Below, one piece after another: positions 53,567 to 62,188 of a stretch of DNA of 64,000 bases. Location of the stretch: the NCBI GenBank assembly GCA_022794265.1, contig JAAWEK010000017.1:1-64000 (forward strand). The letters are read 5' to 3'. The notes under the pieces were generated by a model. That model had not been told where the DNA came from, did not search any database, and saw only the letters and a list, made by a program, of their open reading frames with translations. This stretch comes from Lachnospiraceae bacterium. Lineage in GTDB: Bacteria; Bacillota; Clostridia; Lachnospirales; Lachnospiraceae. Each line of letters begins with the position of its first letter. Position 1 is the first letter of the stretch. A program made the position numbers and the translations under genes.

Positions 53567-54760
53567 CTACCTGTTAGAGAGAAATAATCTCTCGTAATCA
53601 CTTACAATCTTATTCCAGCTAAAATGTTCTTTTATTCTGGCTTTGGCTTTCATTCCATACTCTTTCCGTTCTTCTTCCGGCAGGTTTTCCATCCTGTTTA
53701 AAATTCCCGACAGACTTCCCGGTTCCTTTCCCCAGTAAACGGCACCGTCTTCTCCTACTTCCCGGTTAAATCCAACCTTTACAAGAATATTCATATCTGT
53801 GGCCGCCAATGACTCCAGAAGGGAAGGATTTGTTCCGCCTACTTCATGTCCGTGGATGTAGCCGTATGCCTGTTCCCGGATTTTCTTCAGCAGTTCCTTA
53901 TCATATACGGTACCCACAAACTTTATTCTCGAATCCCGGTCAAATCCGGTCTTTTCTTTAAGTTCATTATAAAACCTGTTATGTTCGATATTGGTAATCA
54001 GGACAAAATCCTTCGTAGTCCGGCTCTTCATAAACTCCGTTATCATTACTTCATAATTGTTTTCAGGAACAAATCTGCCTACTACCAGATAATATCCATT
54101 GGAAGCAACCTTCTTATCCCGGCACCAACGAAGAAATTTCTCATTATCATTCTGCAGCACGGAAGCTTCAATTTCAGCTCCATATGCAATATATGTGGTT
54201 CTCGGATTAAATTTTTTATAATCTTTCCTAATATATCTTTCAATGTTTTTTGAATCGCAAATCAGAAGTTCTGCATGTTTAACCATATATTTTTCTGATA
54301 CCTTCCAGTATTTTTTTATCAGAAAATTCCACTTGGAACGCTTCCATTCATGCCCGTCAGGATTGACGAACAAATGACCGCCTAACTGCTCCAGCTGTTT
54401 TTTTAAGTATCCGATAAACGGACCAATCCTGCAGGCCAGAACGTAGATAATTGGATTCTCAATATGATTTCTCCTGATATATTTGAGACAATATCTGAAA
54501 GCCGCCAAATCATAATATACTGCCTTTGCCGCCCCAATTGGTGGAACTTTTATATTAAAGCAATGAGAATTATTATATGCAAACTCTTCCCTGTTATCTC
54601 CCATGCAGGCAACATGATATTCAATATTTTTATTTGTCTGCTTGGCAGTCAGATTATCGACAAAAGTTTCAAACCCGCCATACTTCGCCGGTATTCCCTT
54701 CGAACCTATTATAAAAACATGCTGCATAACAATACCATTTTTACCCTTAAATCCATCCAA
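53567..54760 (-). CDS. Family 4 glycosyltransferase with DUF1972 domain
   Basis: 397 residues. The N-terminus has the DUF1972 signature GSKGIPAKYGGFETFVDNL, typical of rhamnosyl-type transferases that act second in capsule assembly. The C-terminal half has GYIHGHEVGGTNPSLLESLA, with the donor-binding Glu. It likely adds the second sugar after the initiating transferase, next to which it is encoded (26-base gap). Start could be 33 bases later; both have a plausible site. Confidence 0.85.
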   Translation of the reverse strand: MDGFKGKNGIVMQHVFIIGSKGIPAKYGGFETFVDNLTAKQTNKNIEYHVACMGDNREEFAYNNSHCFNIKVPPIGAAKAVYYDLAAFRYCLKYIRRNHIENPIIYVLACRIGPFIGYLKKQLEQLGGHLFVNPDGHEWKRSKWNFLIKKYWKVSEKYMVKHAELLICDSKNIERYIRKDYKKFNPRTTYIAYGAEIEASVLQNDNEKFLRWCRDKKVASNGYYLVVGRFVPENNYEVMITEFMKSRTTKDFVLITNIEHNRFYNELKEKTGFDRDSRIKFVGTVYDKELLKKIREQAYGYIHGHEVGGTNPSLLESLAATDMNILVKVGFNREVGEDGAVYWGKEPGSLSGILNRMENLPEEERKEYGMKAKARIKEHFSWNKIVSDYERLFLSNR

Positions 54761-54786
54761 GGGCTGTCCTTTCCAAAGTAAATTAA

Positions 54787-56208
54787 CTATTTCGCACCCT
54801 TTCTTGCGAAAACAATGCCGATAGTCTTTAAAATGATTTTGATATCAAGAGCAAGACACCAATTATCAATATATTCCAAATCCAGTTTTACAACTTCTTC
54901 AAAATCCTCAATGTCATTTCTTCCGCTTACCTGCCACATTCCGGTAATGCCCGGTTTCGTACTGAGTCTTCTCTTATGATAACCTTCGTATTTTTTAAAT
55001 TCATCTACTGTTGGCGGTCTGGTTCCCACAAGACTCATTTCACCCTTCAGGACATTCCAGAACTGGGGCATTTCATCTATACTGGTCTTGCGGATAAATT
55101 TTCCCACTTTGGTAATCCTCGGATCATCGGTAATCTTAAACATCAGACCATTCATTTCGTTTTTTGACATCAGTTCCTGCTTTCGTTCTTCCGCATCGGA
55201 ATACATGGAACGAAATTTATACATATCAAAATAACGTCCGTTCTTTCCCACTCTTCGCTGTTTAAAAAATAACGGACCTCTGGATTCCAGTAATAACGGC
55301 GGCGCCAGAAATATGGTAATGATACCGGTAAAAGCCAAACCTATTATGGCACCGATAATATCCATGGCTCTTTTTATTATTAACTTATTATAATCAAAAA
55401 ATGTATTTGCAAAAGTAATGACTGGAATATCTCCCAGCATTGTCACTGTCTTATCAAATCCATCAAAATTTTCCAGTACTTCAATATTGAGGTGAACCGT
55501 AATACCCATATTTTCTATTTGCATAATGATATCCCGCAATGACCTTCCGGTGTGATATGGTACATTGATAAACACATCATCAATCGGTTCCTTTTTAATA
55601 TAATCTATCATATCATAAAAATTCGCAACCACAGGAACCCCCCGGATTACTTTTCCATGCATTTCCCCATCAATAATGGCAATAGCACGTACCATATTGT
55701 TCCACTCATTTTTTTTCTGAAGCCTGTCCAGCATATTTTCAGCCCGTTCTTCGGTTGTAATTATGAACATCTGGGTATTTCCCTTCCGGTTCTTATACAC
55801 CGCCACCAAATAATAACGGAGCATACAATGCCCAAGACACATCAGCAGTATATTAAAAAATACCGTTGAGACAAATACTCCACGGGAAATATTGCCGGTT
55901 TCCCCTTTCAATACCAGTAAAACAGAGGCTACTGCAGCAAATAAAATATTCATTTTGAAACAATGCATAAATTCAGCAAAAACGCCCCGTTTATTAAACT
56001 CTTTATTTACATTAAAAAACAATATTGTACCGAGAAAGGAAAACAATATCAGTCCTAAATCATTTAAAACATCCTCCCGTGAGATTACCTGTATGCCCTT
56101 ATAAACCTTCAGCCACGTATACGTGGCCAGTCCATAGCTGATAATAACACTGAGAGTATCTATAATAAAAATAGCTAGATTTTTTACTTTTTCTTTATTT
56201 TGATACAT
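54787..56208 (-). CDS. Initiating sugar-phosphate transferase (polyprenyl glycosylphosphotransferase)
   Basis: 473 residues. About 4-5 N-terminal membrane helices (about 8-115), a CoA-binding-like region (about 135-250) and the C-terminal bacterial sugar transferase domain (about 275-470) with FFKQRRVGKNGRYFDMYKFR, SIDEMPQFWNVLKGEMSLVG and KPGITGMWQVSGRND. It loads the first sugar-1-phosphate onto undecaprenyl phosphate. First gene of the leftward polysaccharide operon; its divergent promoter faces the LCP gene. Confidence 0.9.
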   Translation of the reverse strand: MYQNKEKVKNLAIFIIDTLSVIISYGLATYTWLKVYKGIQVISREDVLNDLGLILFSFLGTILFFNVNKEFNKRGVFAEFMHCFKMNILFAAVASVLLVLKGETGNISRGVFVSTVFFNILLMCLGHCMLRYYLVAVYKNRKGNTQMFIITTEERAENMLDRLQKKNEWNNMVRAIAIIDGEMHGKVIRGVPVVANFYDMIDYIKKEPIDDVFINVPYHTGRSLRDIIMQIENMGITVHLNIEVLENFDGFDKTVTMLGDIPVITFANTFFDYNKLIIKRAMDIIGAIIGLAFTGIITIFLAPPLLLESRGPLFFKQRRVGKNGRYFDMYKFRSMYSDAEERKQELMSKNEMNGLMFKITDDPRITKVGKFIRKTSIDEMPQFWNVLKGEMSLVGTRPPTVDEFKKYEGYHKRRLSTKPGITGMWQVSGRNDIEDFEEVVKLDLEYIDNWCLALDIKIILKTIGIVFARKGAK

Positions 56209-56294
56209 GTATGTGTATTTCTGCCTTTCCTCATGTTTCGTATTTATATCTGAAAACTCAACTATCGGTTTATATACTTAATTATATACCTTAA

Positions 56295-56323
56295 TTTATA
56301 CCACATTTATATGTCAACGTAAA
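56295..56323 (-). promoter_or_regulatory. Promoter of the polysaccharide operon
   Basis: Minus strand: -35 TTTACG (56318-56323), 17-base spacer, -10 TATAAA (56295-56300), about 85 bases before the initiating transferase. A TTGACA also occurs within the spacer, but its spacing to any -10 is wrong. Confidence 0.5.
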
Positions 56324-56352
56324 CACTTTAGAGAAATTTTTTATTTGATATA

Positions 56353-56381
56353 TTGGTTTTTAGTCCTATGTGTAGTATAAT
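56353..56381 (+). promoter_or_regulatory. Promoter of the LCP gene
   Basis: -35 TTGGTT (56353-56358), 17-base spacer, -10 TATAAT (56376-56381), about 80 bases before the ATG at 56462. It is divergent from the operon promoter 30 bases away. Confidence 0.6.
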
Positions 56382-56461
56382 ACACTGGTTAAACAAAATT
56401 AATTCAGGGAGTTACCATTACCGACACATAAATTTTAAAATGAAAAGAGGTTCATCATATA

Positions 56462-57973
56462 ATGAAAAAACCGTTTAAAAAACAACTTATAATGTTTCTC
56501 AAAAGCAAAAAACTCGGATTTATTCTGGCTGCCATTCAATTTGTAATAACCGCCATGTTGCTTGGTATTCTGATATATCTCAATATGATTCCGGCAAAAT
56601 ACTTTTTCCCGGTTACCGGCGTATTGTTACTGCTTATTATTTATGTTATTTTTACCCAGCATTCCAAAAAATTTCGAACTTTTGGAAAGATTTTATCTCT
56701 AATTTTTTCAATTCTGTTTGCAATTGCTACCGGAATGTTATTCCGTGCCAACGGCGTACTGGATTCCATTACAGGCGCCGACAAAAAAACTGACATAATT
56801 TCCGTATTCGTCATGGCATCGGACCCGGCGGAATCTCTTGCAGATGCAGTTTCATACAACTTCGGTATACTATCTTCTCTGGACCGGGAGAATACAGATA
56901 AAGCAATTGCCGAAATGAACAGTGACCTTAATGTTTCCATTACCGTTACTGAATTCAGTGATACGCAATCCCTTGCCGAAGCCCTGTATTCCGGTAATAT
57001 TAAGGCAATTATCTTAAATGAAGCATTTATTTCTACCATAGAGGATATCCAAAACGGAGACGGTTCATATCCTTATATGTATTTTACCACGGATACAAAG
57101 AAACTATCCTCAAAAAAAATCGTAACGCAAATTGACCGGAATACTTCTACAAATGTTGTAAAAGAACCGTTTATGATTTATCTCAGCGGTATTGACGTGG
57201 CCGGCTCCATATCCACTACCAGCCGTAGTGATGTTAATATTATTGCTGTTGTTAACCCAGCAACCTACCAGATTCTGCTTTTGTCTACACCAAGAGATTA
57301 CTATGTGCCGACTACGGTATCTGGCGGCGTCAGGGATAAACTGACCCATGCCGGTCTGTATGGCGTGGACTGCTCCATGGGAACACTGGATATGCTTTAT
57401 GACATCAATATTAATTATTATTTCCGGGTTAATTTCACCGGATTTACGGAAGTAATCGATGCACTGGGCGGCATTACAGTTCATTCGGATTACGATTTTG
57501 TTACCACTCACGGAGGCGACCACATTACTGTTGGTGATAATTATCTGAACGGTAAGGAAGCGCTGGGATTTGCCAGAGAACGATATGCCTTTGCAGACGG
57601 CGACCGTCAGCGCGGACGAAACCAAATGGCGGTCATTACCGCAGTAATCAACAAAATGGCCTCCTCTGCCATATTAAATAACTATTCCGGACTGATGTCC
57701 GGTCTGGAAGGAAGCTTTGAAACCAGCCTGTCCGCCGGAGATATTTCTTCTCTTGTTAAACTTCAACTGGATAAAATGCCTTCCTGGAATGTGGTATCCT
57801 ACAGTGTAAACGGCCCGGGAGACTCCCAGACCACTTACTCTGCTCCACGATTTAAAGCCTGGGTCATGCAGCCGAATGAAACTTATATCCAGAATGCAAA
57901 AGTTCTGATTAATCAGGTAATGAGCGGAGAAGTCATCAATACCGATGTATTACAGGATGCTCCAAATTATTAG
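56462..57973 (+). CDS. LytR-CpsA-Psr (LCP) family wall-polymer ligase
   Basis: 503 residues. Three N-terminal membrane helices (about 15-100), an accessory domain (about 105-215, CpsA-like) and the LCP domain (about 240-410) with the Arg/Asp residues in LLLSTPRDYYVP, NFTGFTEVIDALGGI and LNGKEALGFARERYAFADGD followed by RQRGRNQM. LCP proteins attach lipid-linked glycans to peptidoglycan. Divergent from the operon that makes the polymer, so it is the likely final ligase. Ends in a strong terminator. Confidence 0.9.
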   Translation: MKKPFKKQLIMFLKSKKLGFILAAIQFVITAMLLGILIYLNMIPAKYFFPVTGVLLLLIIYVIFTQHSKKFRTFGKILSLIFSILFAIATGMLFRANGVLDSITGADKKTDIISVFVMASDPAESLADAVSYNFGILSSLDRENTDKAIAEMNSDLNVSITVTEFSDTQSLAEALYSGNIKAIILNEAFISTIEDIQNGDGSYPYMYFTTDTKKLSSKKIVTQIDRNTSTNVVKEPFMIYLSGIDVAGSISTTSRSDVNIIAVVNPATYQILLLSTPRDYYVPTTVSGGVRDKLTHAGLYGVDCSMGTLDMLYDININYYFRVNFTGFTEVIDALGGITVHSDYDFVTTHGGDHITVGDNYLNGKEALGFARERYAFADGDRQRGRNQMAVITAVINKMASSAILNNYSGLMSGLEGSFETSLSAGDISSLVKLQLDKMPSWNVVSYSVNGPGDSQTTYSAPRFKAWVMQPNETYIQNAKVLINQVMSGEVINTDVLQDAPNY

Positions 57974-58020
57974 AATACAAACTTCCGATACTGATTAATA
58001 AATAAAATATTCCCAAACTA

Positions 58021-58071
58021 AAAACAGATGTTATGATAACTGCATTCAGCAGATTTCATAACATCTGTTTT
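58021..58071. terminator. Terminator after the LCP gene, likely bidirectional
   Basis: Stem AAAACAGATGTTATGA (58021-58036) pairs with its exact complement (58056-58071) around a 19-base loop, with TTTATTT after it rightward and TTTTTAG leftward. It ends the LCP transcript, and possibly the leftward c-di-GMP gene that stops about 100 bases away. Confidence 0.75.
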
Positions 58072-58174
58072 ATTTATCGCCTATGATTTAATATCTTTCC
58101 GGCTTTTGCAAGTAAGCAGACTGTGTCCGAAGGCCTCCGCCTCTGCGTCCGGTCAGCCGAAGATAAAACATTTT

Positions 58175-60139
58175 TTAAACTCCCCCAACATTCCGCTCCC
58201 TGCAATACTCAATATATTTCTCCTCCGACATGGGTTTCGCAAAATAATATCCCTGAAAGTATTCACACCCCAGCGCCTTCATTTTCTCCAGATATTCCTG
58301 ATTTTCAATACCTTCAACCACAATCTTAATCCCCAGTTCATGCAGCATTGCCACCGTACTTTCCAACGCTTCCATCTGTTTTTTATTGTGAAAGGCATTC
58401 CATAGGATAAATTTATCAATCTTTACAATCTCAAACGGAAGTTCCAGCAGATAATTAATATTTGCGTTTCCGCTTCCATAATCATCTAAAGAAAAGCTAA
58501 TATCAGATTTCTGCAGTTCATTGATACTTTTTCTGACGATAGCGATGGAATTAATTTCTGCAGTCTCCGTTATTTCAAAATTAATCCAGTGAGGTTCCAC
58601 ATCAAATTCCTTCATAATATCAATTGCCTTTTTATCAATTCCGTATTCCATACATTGTATGGTAGACAGATTCACCTCTATGTATTCCACGCCGTACTCA
58701 TTCAGTCTGTTTTTATTCTCACTGATAAACCGGCAGACTTTTCTTAAGACAATCTCACCGATTTTAAGAATCAGACCTCCCTTTTCAGCAATCGGAATAA
58801 ATTCCTCCGGAGAAATATAACCCATGGTAGAATTATCTTTCAGCCTTATCAAAGCCTCGGCTGAAACGATTTTATCGTGATGCGCCGAATAAATAGGCTG
58901 ATAAACAATATCAAACCCTTCATGTTCTACCGCTGATTTTAAAAGCTGCATCGTATTATATATACGCCGGACTTCTTTCAGATCGATATCCGCTTTGTAA
59001 TATATATCTTTAGAACTGTTTCGGGCCTTGATGTAACCGTAATTGATATATTCATTAATATCTTCAAAGGATAATTCGTCTGGTCTCAAATCCAGCACAA
59101 GCATCACCGGCTCTAACTTTATCCGGTAATTTCCTATTACAAATGGATTTTTAAATTGTTCCGTCACTTTTTTTCCGTCATCTTCCGAAAAAACATATTC
59201 ACTTTTATTAATAATCATGCTGAAGGCATCTTCACCCAGATAATAAACCCTGGCTTTTGGAAAAGTCTGCTTAAAGAAATTTGCACATTTCTTCAGCAGG
59301 TTGTCTTCATATTTCATTCCAATCATTTCAAGATATGTCTGAATATTTGTAAAATATATGGTAACCAGTTGAAAATCTTTTGTTTTTCTTCCAATTTTGC
59401 CTGTACATGCTTCTTCCGACACCCTGGCTCTGACATTTTCAAAAAATGCATGTCTGGCATACACCTGGGTTGTATAGTCCACTACTTCTTCCAGATTCCT
59501 GATTCCTGTGCATACGGCTATCAGACTTAATGCATATCCAAAATTTTCTATCAAAATCCACGGAAATAGCAGCTGAATTGCACCGCAGACCGCCTGAACA
59601 GCAATCATAATATAGATGGTCATTTCTTCCCGTCCGGACAATGATTTTTTATTCCATCCCGTATATATAAAAGAAAACGTCCATAAAACAACCACTATAA
59701 CATACAGATATGCCACTGCATTTCCCTGATGATATACCATATCATTATCAAAATAAAATAAAGACTGGTCAAACAAATTCTTAACCACCAGTCCCACTGC
59801 TCCCAAAAACGGCAGGATAACCAGACATATACACTTATTGGTATATTTCGTATTATTTATCAGCAGCAGCACATATATACAACAGACAAGCACGATTCCA
59901 ACATGTGCCAAAAAATATACACTCATATAAACGGACAGTATGGTATTTGTGAGACCGGAATACAGATTTGGAAAATACAGGCATACCGTATCTGCTGCAA
60001 TAGTTAATACTGTCAATGCCAACAGAACCAGCAGAAGTCTGTATAATTTATTTTTAATGTTATTTTTAGCACCCATCATTATACTTAACGTAATTAATAT
60101 CAGCAATGCCGCAACATTATAATAAAGATTATAGTCCAT
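58175..60139 (-). CDS. Membrane GGDEF/EAL protein with complete EAL catalytic residues
   Basis: 654 residues. Seven or so membrane helices (about 1-215), a degenerate GGDEF domain (about 240-375, LGEDAF where GGDEF is expected), then an EAL domain (about 400-650). EAL catalytic residues are all present: SAEALIRL, VNLST, FEITET, SLDDYGSGNANI, VKIDKFIL, VVEGIE and QGYYFAKP. It should therefore hydrolyse c-di-GMP, with the GGDEF part perhaps as a GTP sensor. Followed upstream by the paralogue at 60208. Confidence 0.85.
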   Translation of the reverse strand: MDYNLYYNVAALLILITLSIMMGAKNNIKNKLYRLLLVLLALTVLTIAADTVCLYFPNLYSGLTNTILSVYMSVYFLAHVGIVLVCCIYVLLLINNTKYTNKCICLVILPFLGAVGLVVKNLFDQSLFYFDNDMVYHQGNAVAYLYVIVVVLWTFSFIYTGWNKKSLSGREEMTIYIMIAVQAVCGAIQLLFPWILIENFGYALSLIAVCTGIRNLEEVVDYTTQVYARHAFFENVRARVSEEACTGKIGRKTKDFQLVTIYFTNIQTYLEMIGMKYEDNLLKKCANFFKQTFPKARVYYLGEDAFSMIINKSEYVFSEDDGKKVTEQFKNPFVIGNYRIKLEPVMLVLDLRPDELSFEDINEYINYGYIKARNSSKDIYYKADIDLKEVRRIYNTMQLLKSAVEHEGFDIVYQPIYSAHHDKIVSAEALIRLKDNSTMGYISPEEFIPIAEKGGLILKIGEIVLRKVCRFISENKNRLNEYGVEYIEVNLSTIQCMEYGIDKKAIDIMKEFDVEPHWINFEITETAEINSIAIVRKSINELQKSDISFSLDDYGSGNANINYLLELPFEIVKIDKFILWNAFHNKKQMEALESTVAMLHELGIKIVVEGIENQEYLEKMKALGCEYFQGYYFAKPMSEEKYIEYCRERNVGGV

Positions 60140-60207
60140 TTTTCATCCCCTTTTCTATCCTTCGTATCATGTTCAACACATGAATCGTCTTATGTATCTG
60201 ATAAACA

Positions 60208-62088
60208 TTATGATATGGATTTCAGTTTGTAATAGTCAGCATTTAATTCCCTGATTTTTTTTACCTGTGATTTATCCACGATGCCGCTCACCAGCAACTT
60301 TGTTCCAAGTTTATGGGCGACCTCAATCTGCCTCTTCATTACGGTCTCATACTTTTCATCAACATAAATGGAATCTGAAATGCTTTCATCCATTTCTATG
60401 TAACCTACGTCCATACTGGTAAGATTTTCAAAATTGGCCTTTCCCACACCGTACTCTTCCAGAAAAATATCAATTCCCCTGAGTTTAAGTTTATCAATAT
60501 TAGATTTAATCGTATAGTTCATATTATTTAATACTTCATTAGAAACTCCAAAAGAAATGGCTCCATTTGAAATATCATGCCGCCGCATGGTTCTTAGAAT
60601 CACTTCAACCATATCATCCTGCATAAAGTGAACATTTGACAAAGAAATACCAATCTTTCTGGCTCCGGCCAGTGCCTCATTATTCTCTGCCAGCATGGAA
60701 CAGATTATATCAAATAACTGCCGCTCAATCGTCACAACCTGTTCATTATTTCCGCATTTTTTCAAAAACTCCCCGTATGTCATCTCCTCATCCATATAAT
60801 CTTTCAGAAAAATTCCTACATATGCTGCTTCTACTTTATCGTCTGCAGTACGGAAAATCGGGGTACAGCTGACCTTTATATATCTGTCTTTAGCCAGTCT
60901 TGATATTATTTTTTCCAGACGTTTCTTTTCCCGCTGCCTGCTGAACTCTGCCTGATGTGCGGTGATTACGCCACCTTTATAGTATTTAAACTTATCCTGC
61001 AAAATTCTGGCCGCTTCCATTATATCCTCCAGATTTTCCACATCCTTTGGATATTCCAGTTCCAGAACGGAAGGATACATGCCCAGCTGCTTATCGTAAA
61101 CCGTCAGCTCCTCTTTAAATGCATTATAAATCCCCATCCGGTCCGAGCCGATATATCTTTCTTCGGTGCCGGGATATAAAATCACAAACACATCCGATTT
61201 AATCCGGTATGCCAGCATATGCCGACGGATTCCTTTCAGGCGTTTTCCCGCCTGCTTTACCAGATTGTCATATATTTTATTTTCATAGATGACACGGTAA
61301 TCTTCCAGTTCCCCAAAATATATGTAAACAAGCCGGAAGTTCCTCTGGTGGTTTACATTCTTATATATTTCTTCTTTAAAACAGCCGTAGTTTAACAACG
61401 AAGTTTCAACATCAATGATCTCTCTGGGATTCTGAACATTCATTACAAGTATCACCGCACCGATGGCCACCGCAAAGCTTTCAAACTGCAGGGAACAGAC
61501 AAAATACTGAATGATAAAACCTGCGGCAAGCACCATGACATAGGCATAAGAAGGTATCAGTTTATGCCTTCCTATCTCTTTTCTGTGACGGAATAATACA
61601 CTAATTAAAACTGCATAGGCATAATATATATCAGCAATATACAGAAGCCACATAAGACCGCCCCTGTGGTAAACTCCGAAATCGTCAAGATAAAATATCC
61701 AGTTTGAAACAGGATTTCCCATCAATATAATCAACACCGCAATAAACGGAAAAAAGTATATTAAATCTGTCTTTCCATCTGCCTTGTCATATGGACGGAC
61801 CAGAAAATAGTTATAAAAAAATATCGTCAAACACAGTCCGGTATGGGATATAAGATTTATGTATATGGCAAACGTACGAATGCCGTTATACGATTCTATA
61901 TCACTGACATAATCGACCATATTCCACGAAATTATGCTGGAAACTGCCAGCACCACCGTCAGTGCCAGCAGGATTCCCAGTATCTTTGACCGTATCGTTG
62001 ATACTTTACGGTACTCGGCATTCATAATGACAAGTAAAATCACACAGGTAATGATTGCCGCTAAATTAAAATACAAAACATACTCCAT
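60208..62088 (-). CDS. Membrane GGDEF/EAL-like protein, catalytically degenerate
   Basis: 626 residues with the same plan as the neighbour: membrane helices (about 1-210), a degenerate GGDEF-like region (about 240-360), and an EAL fold (about 385-620). But the EAL residues are gone: VGIFLKD for EAL-x-R, FGVSNEV for E-x-T-E, LEEYGVG for DDFG, IEMDES for KID, and VSGIVD for the last Glu. It can hardly cut c-di-GMP and is more likely a receptor or regulator. Starts 69 bases before the active neighbour in the same direction. Confidence 0.78.
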   Translation of the reverse strand: MEYVLYFNLAAIITCVILLVIMNAEYRKVSTIRSKILGILLALTVVLAVSSIISWNMVDYVSDIESYNGIRTFAIYINLISHTGLCLTIFFYNYFLVRPYDKADGKTDLIYFFPFIAVLIILMGNPVSNWIFYLDDFGVYHRGGLMWLLYIADIYYAYAVLISVLFRHRKEIGRHKLIPSYAYVMVLAAGFIIQYFVCSLQFESFAVAIGAVILVMNVQNPREIIDVETSLLNYGCFKEEIYKNVNHQRNFRLVYIYFGELEDYRVIYENKIYDNLVKQAGKRLKGIRRHMLAYRIKSDVFVILYPGTEERYIGSDRMGIYNAFKEELTVYDKQLGMYPSVLELEYPKDVENLEDIMEAARILQDKFKYYKGGVITAHQAEFSRQREKKRLEKIISRLAKDRYIKVSCTPIFRTADDKVEAAYVGIFLKDYMDEEMTYGEFLKKCGNNEQVVTIERQLFDIICSMLAENNEALAGARKIGISLSNVHFMQDDMVEVILRTMRRHDISNGAISFGVSNEVLNNMNYTIKSNIDKLKLRGIDIFLEEYGVGKANFENLTSMDVGYIEMDESISDSIYVDEKYETVMKRQIEVAHKLGTKLLVSGIVDKSQVKKIRELNADYYKLKSIS

Positions 62089-62188
62089 AAAATTTCTCCA
62101 CTCTCATAACTTCCGATATTTTTACAAAAAACCCACTTCCATCATTTTCTTTAATAATAGCATAAAAATGGAGTATTTACAACAATTG

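Noticed and set aside
57110..57625. A 171-codon minus-strand ORF opposite the LCP domain
   Set aside because: The plus strand carries the LCP domain with its Arg/Asp motifs. The minus frame has no recognisable family.
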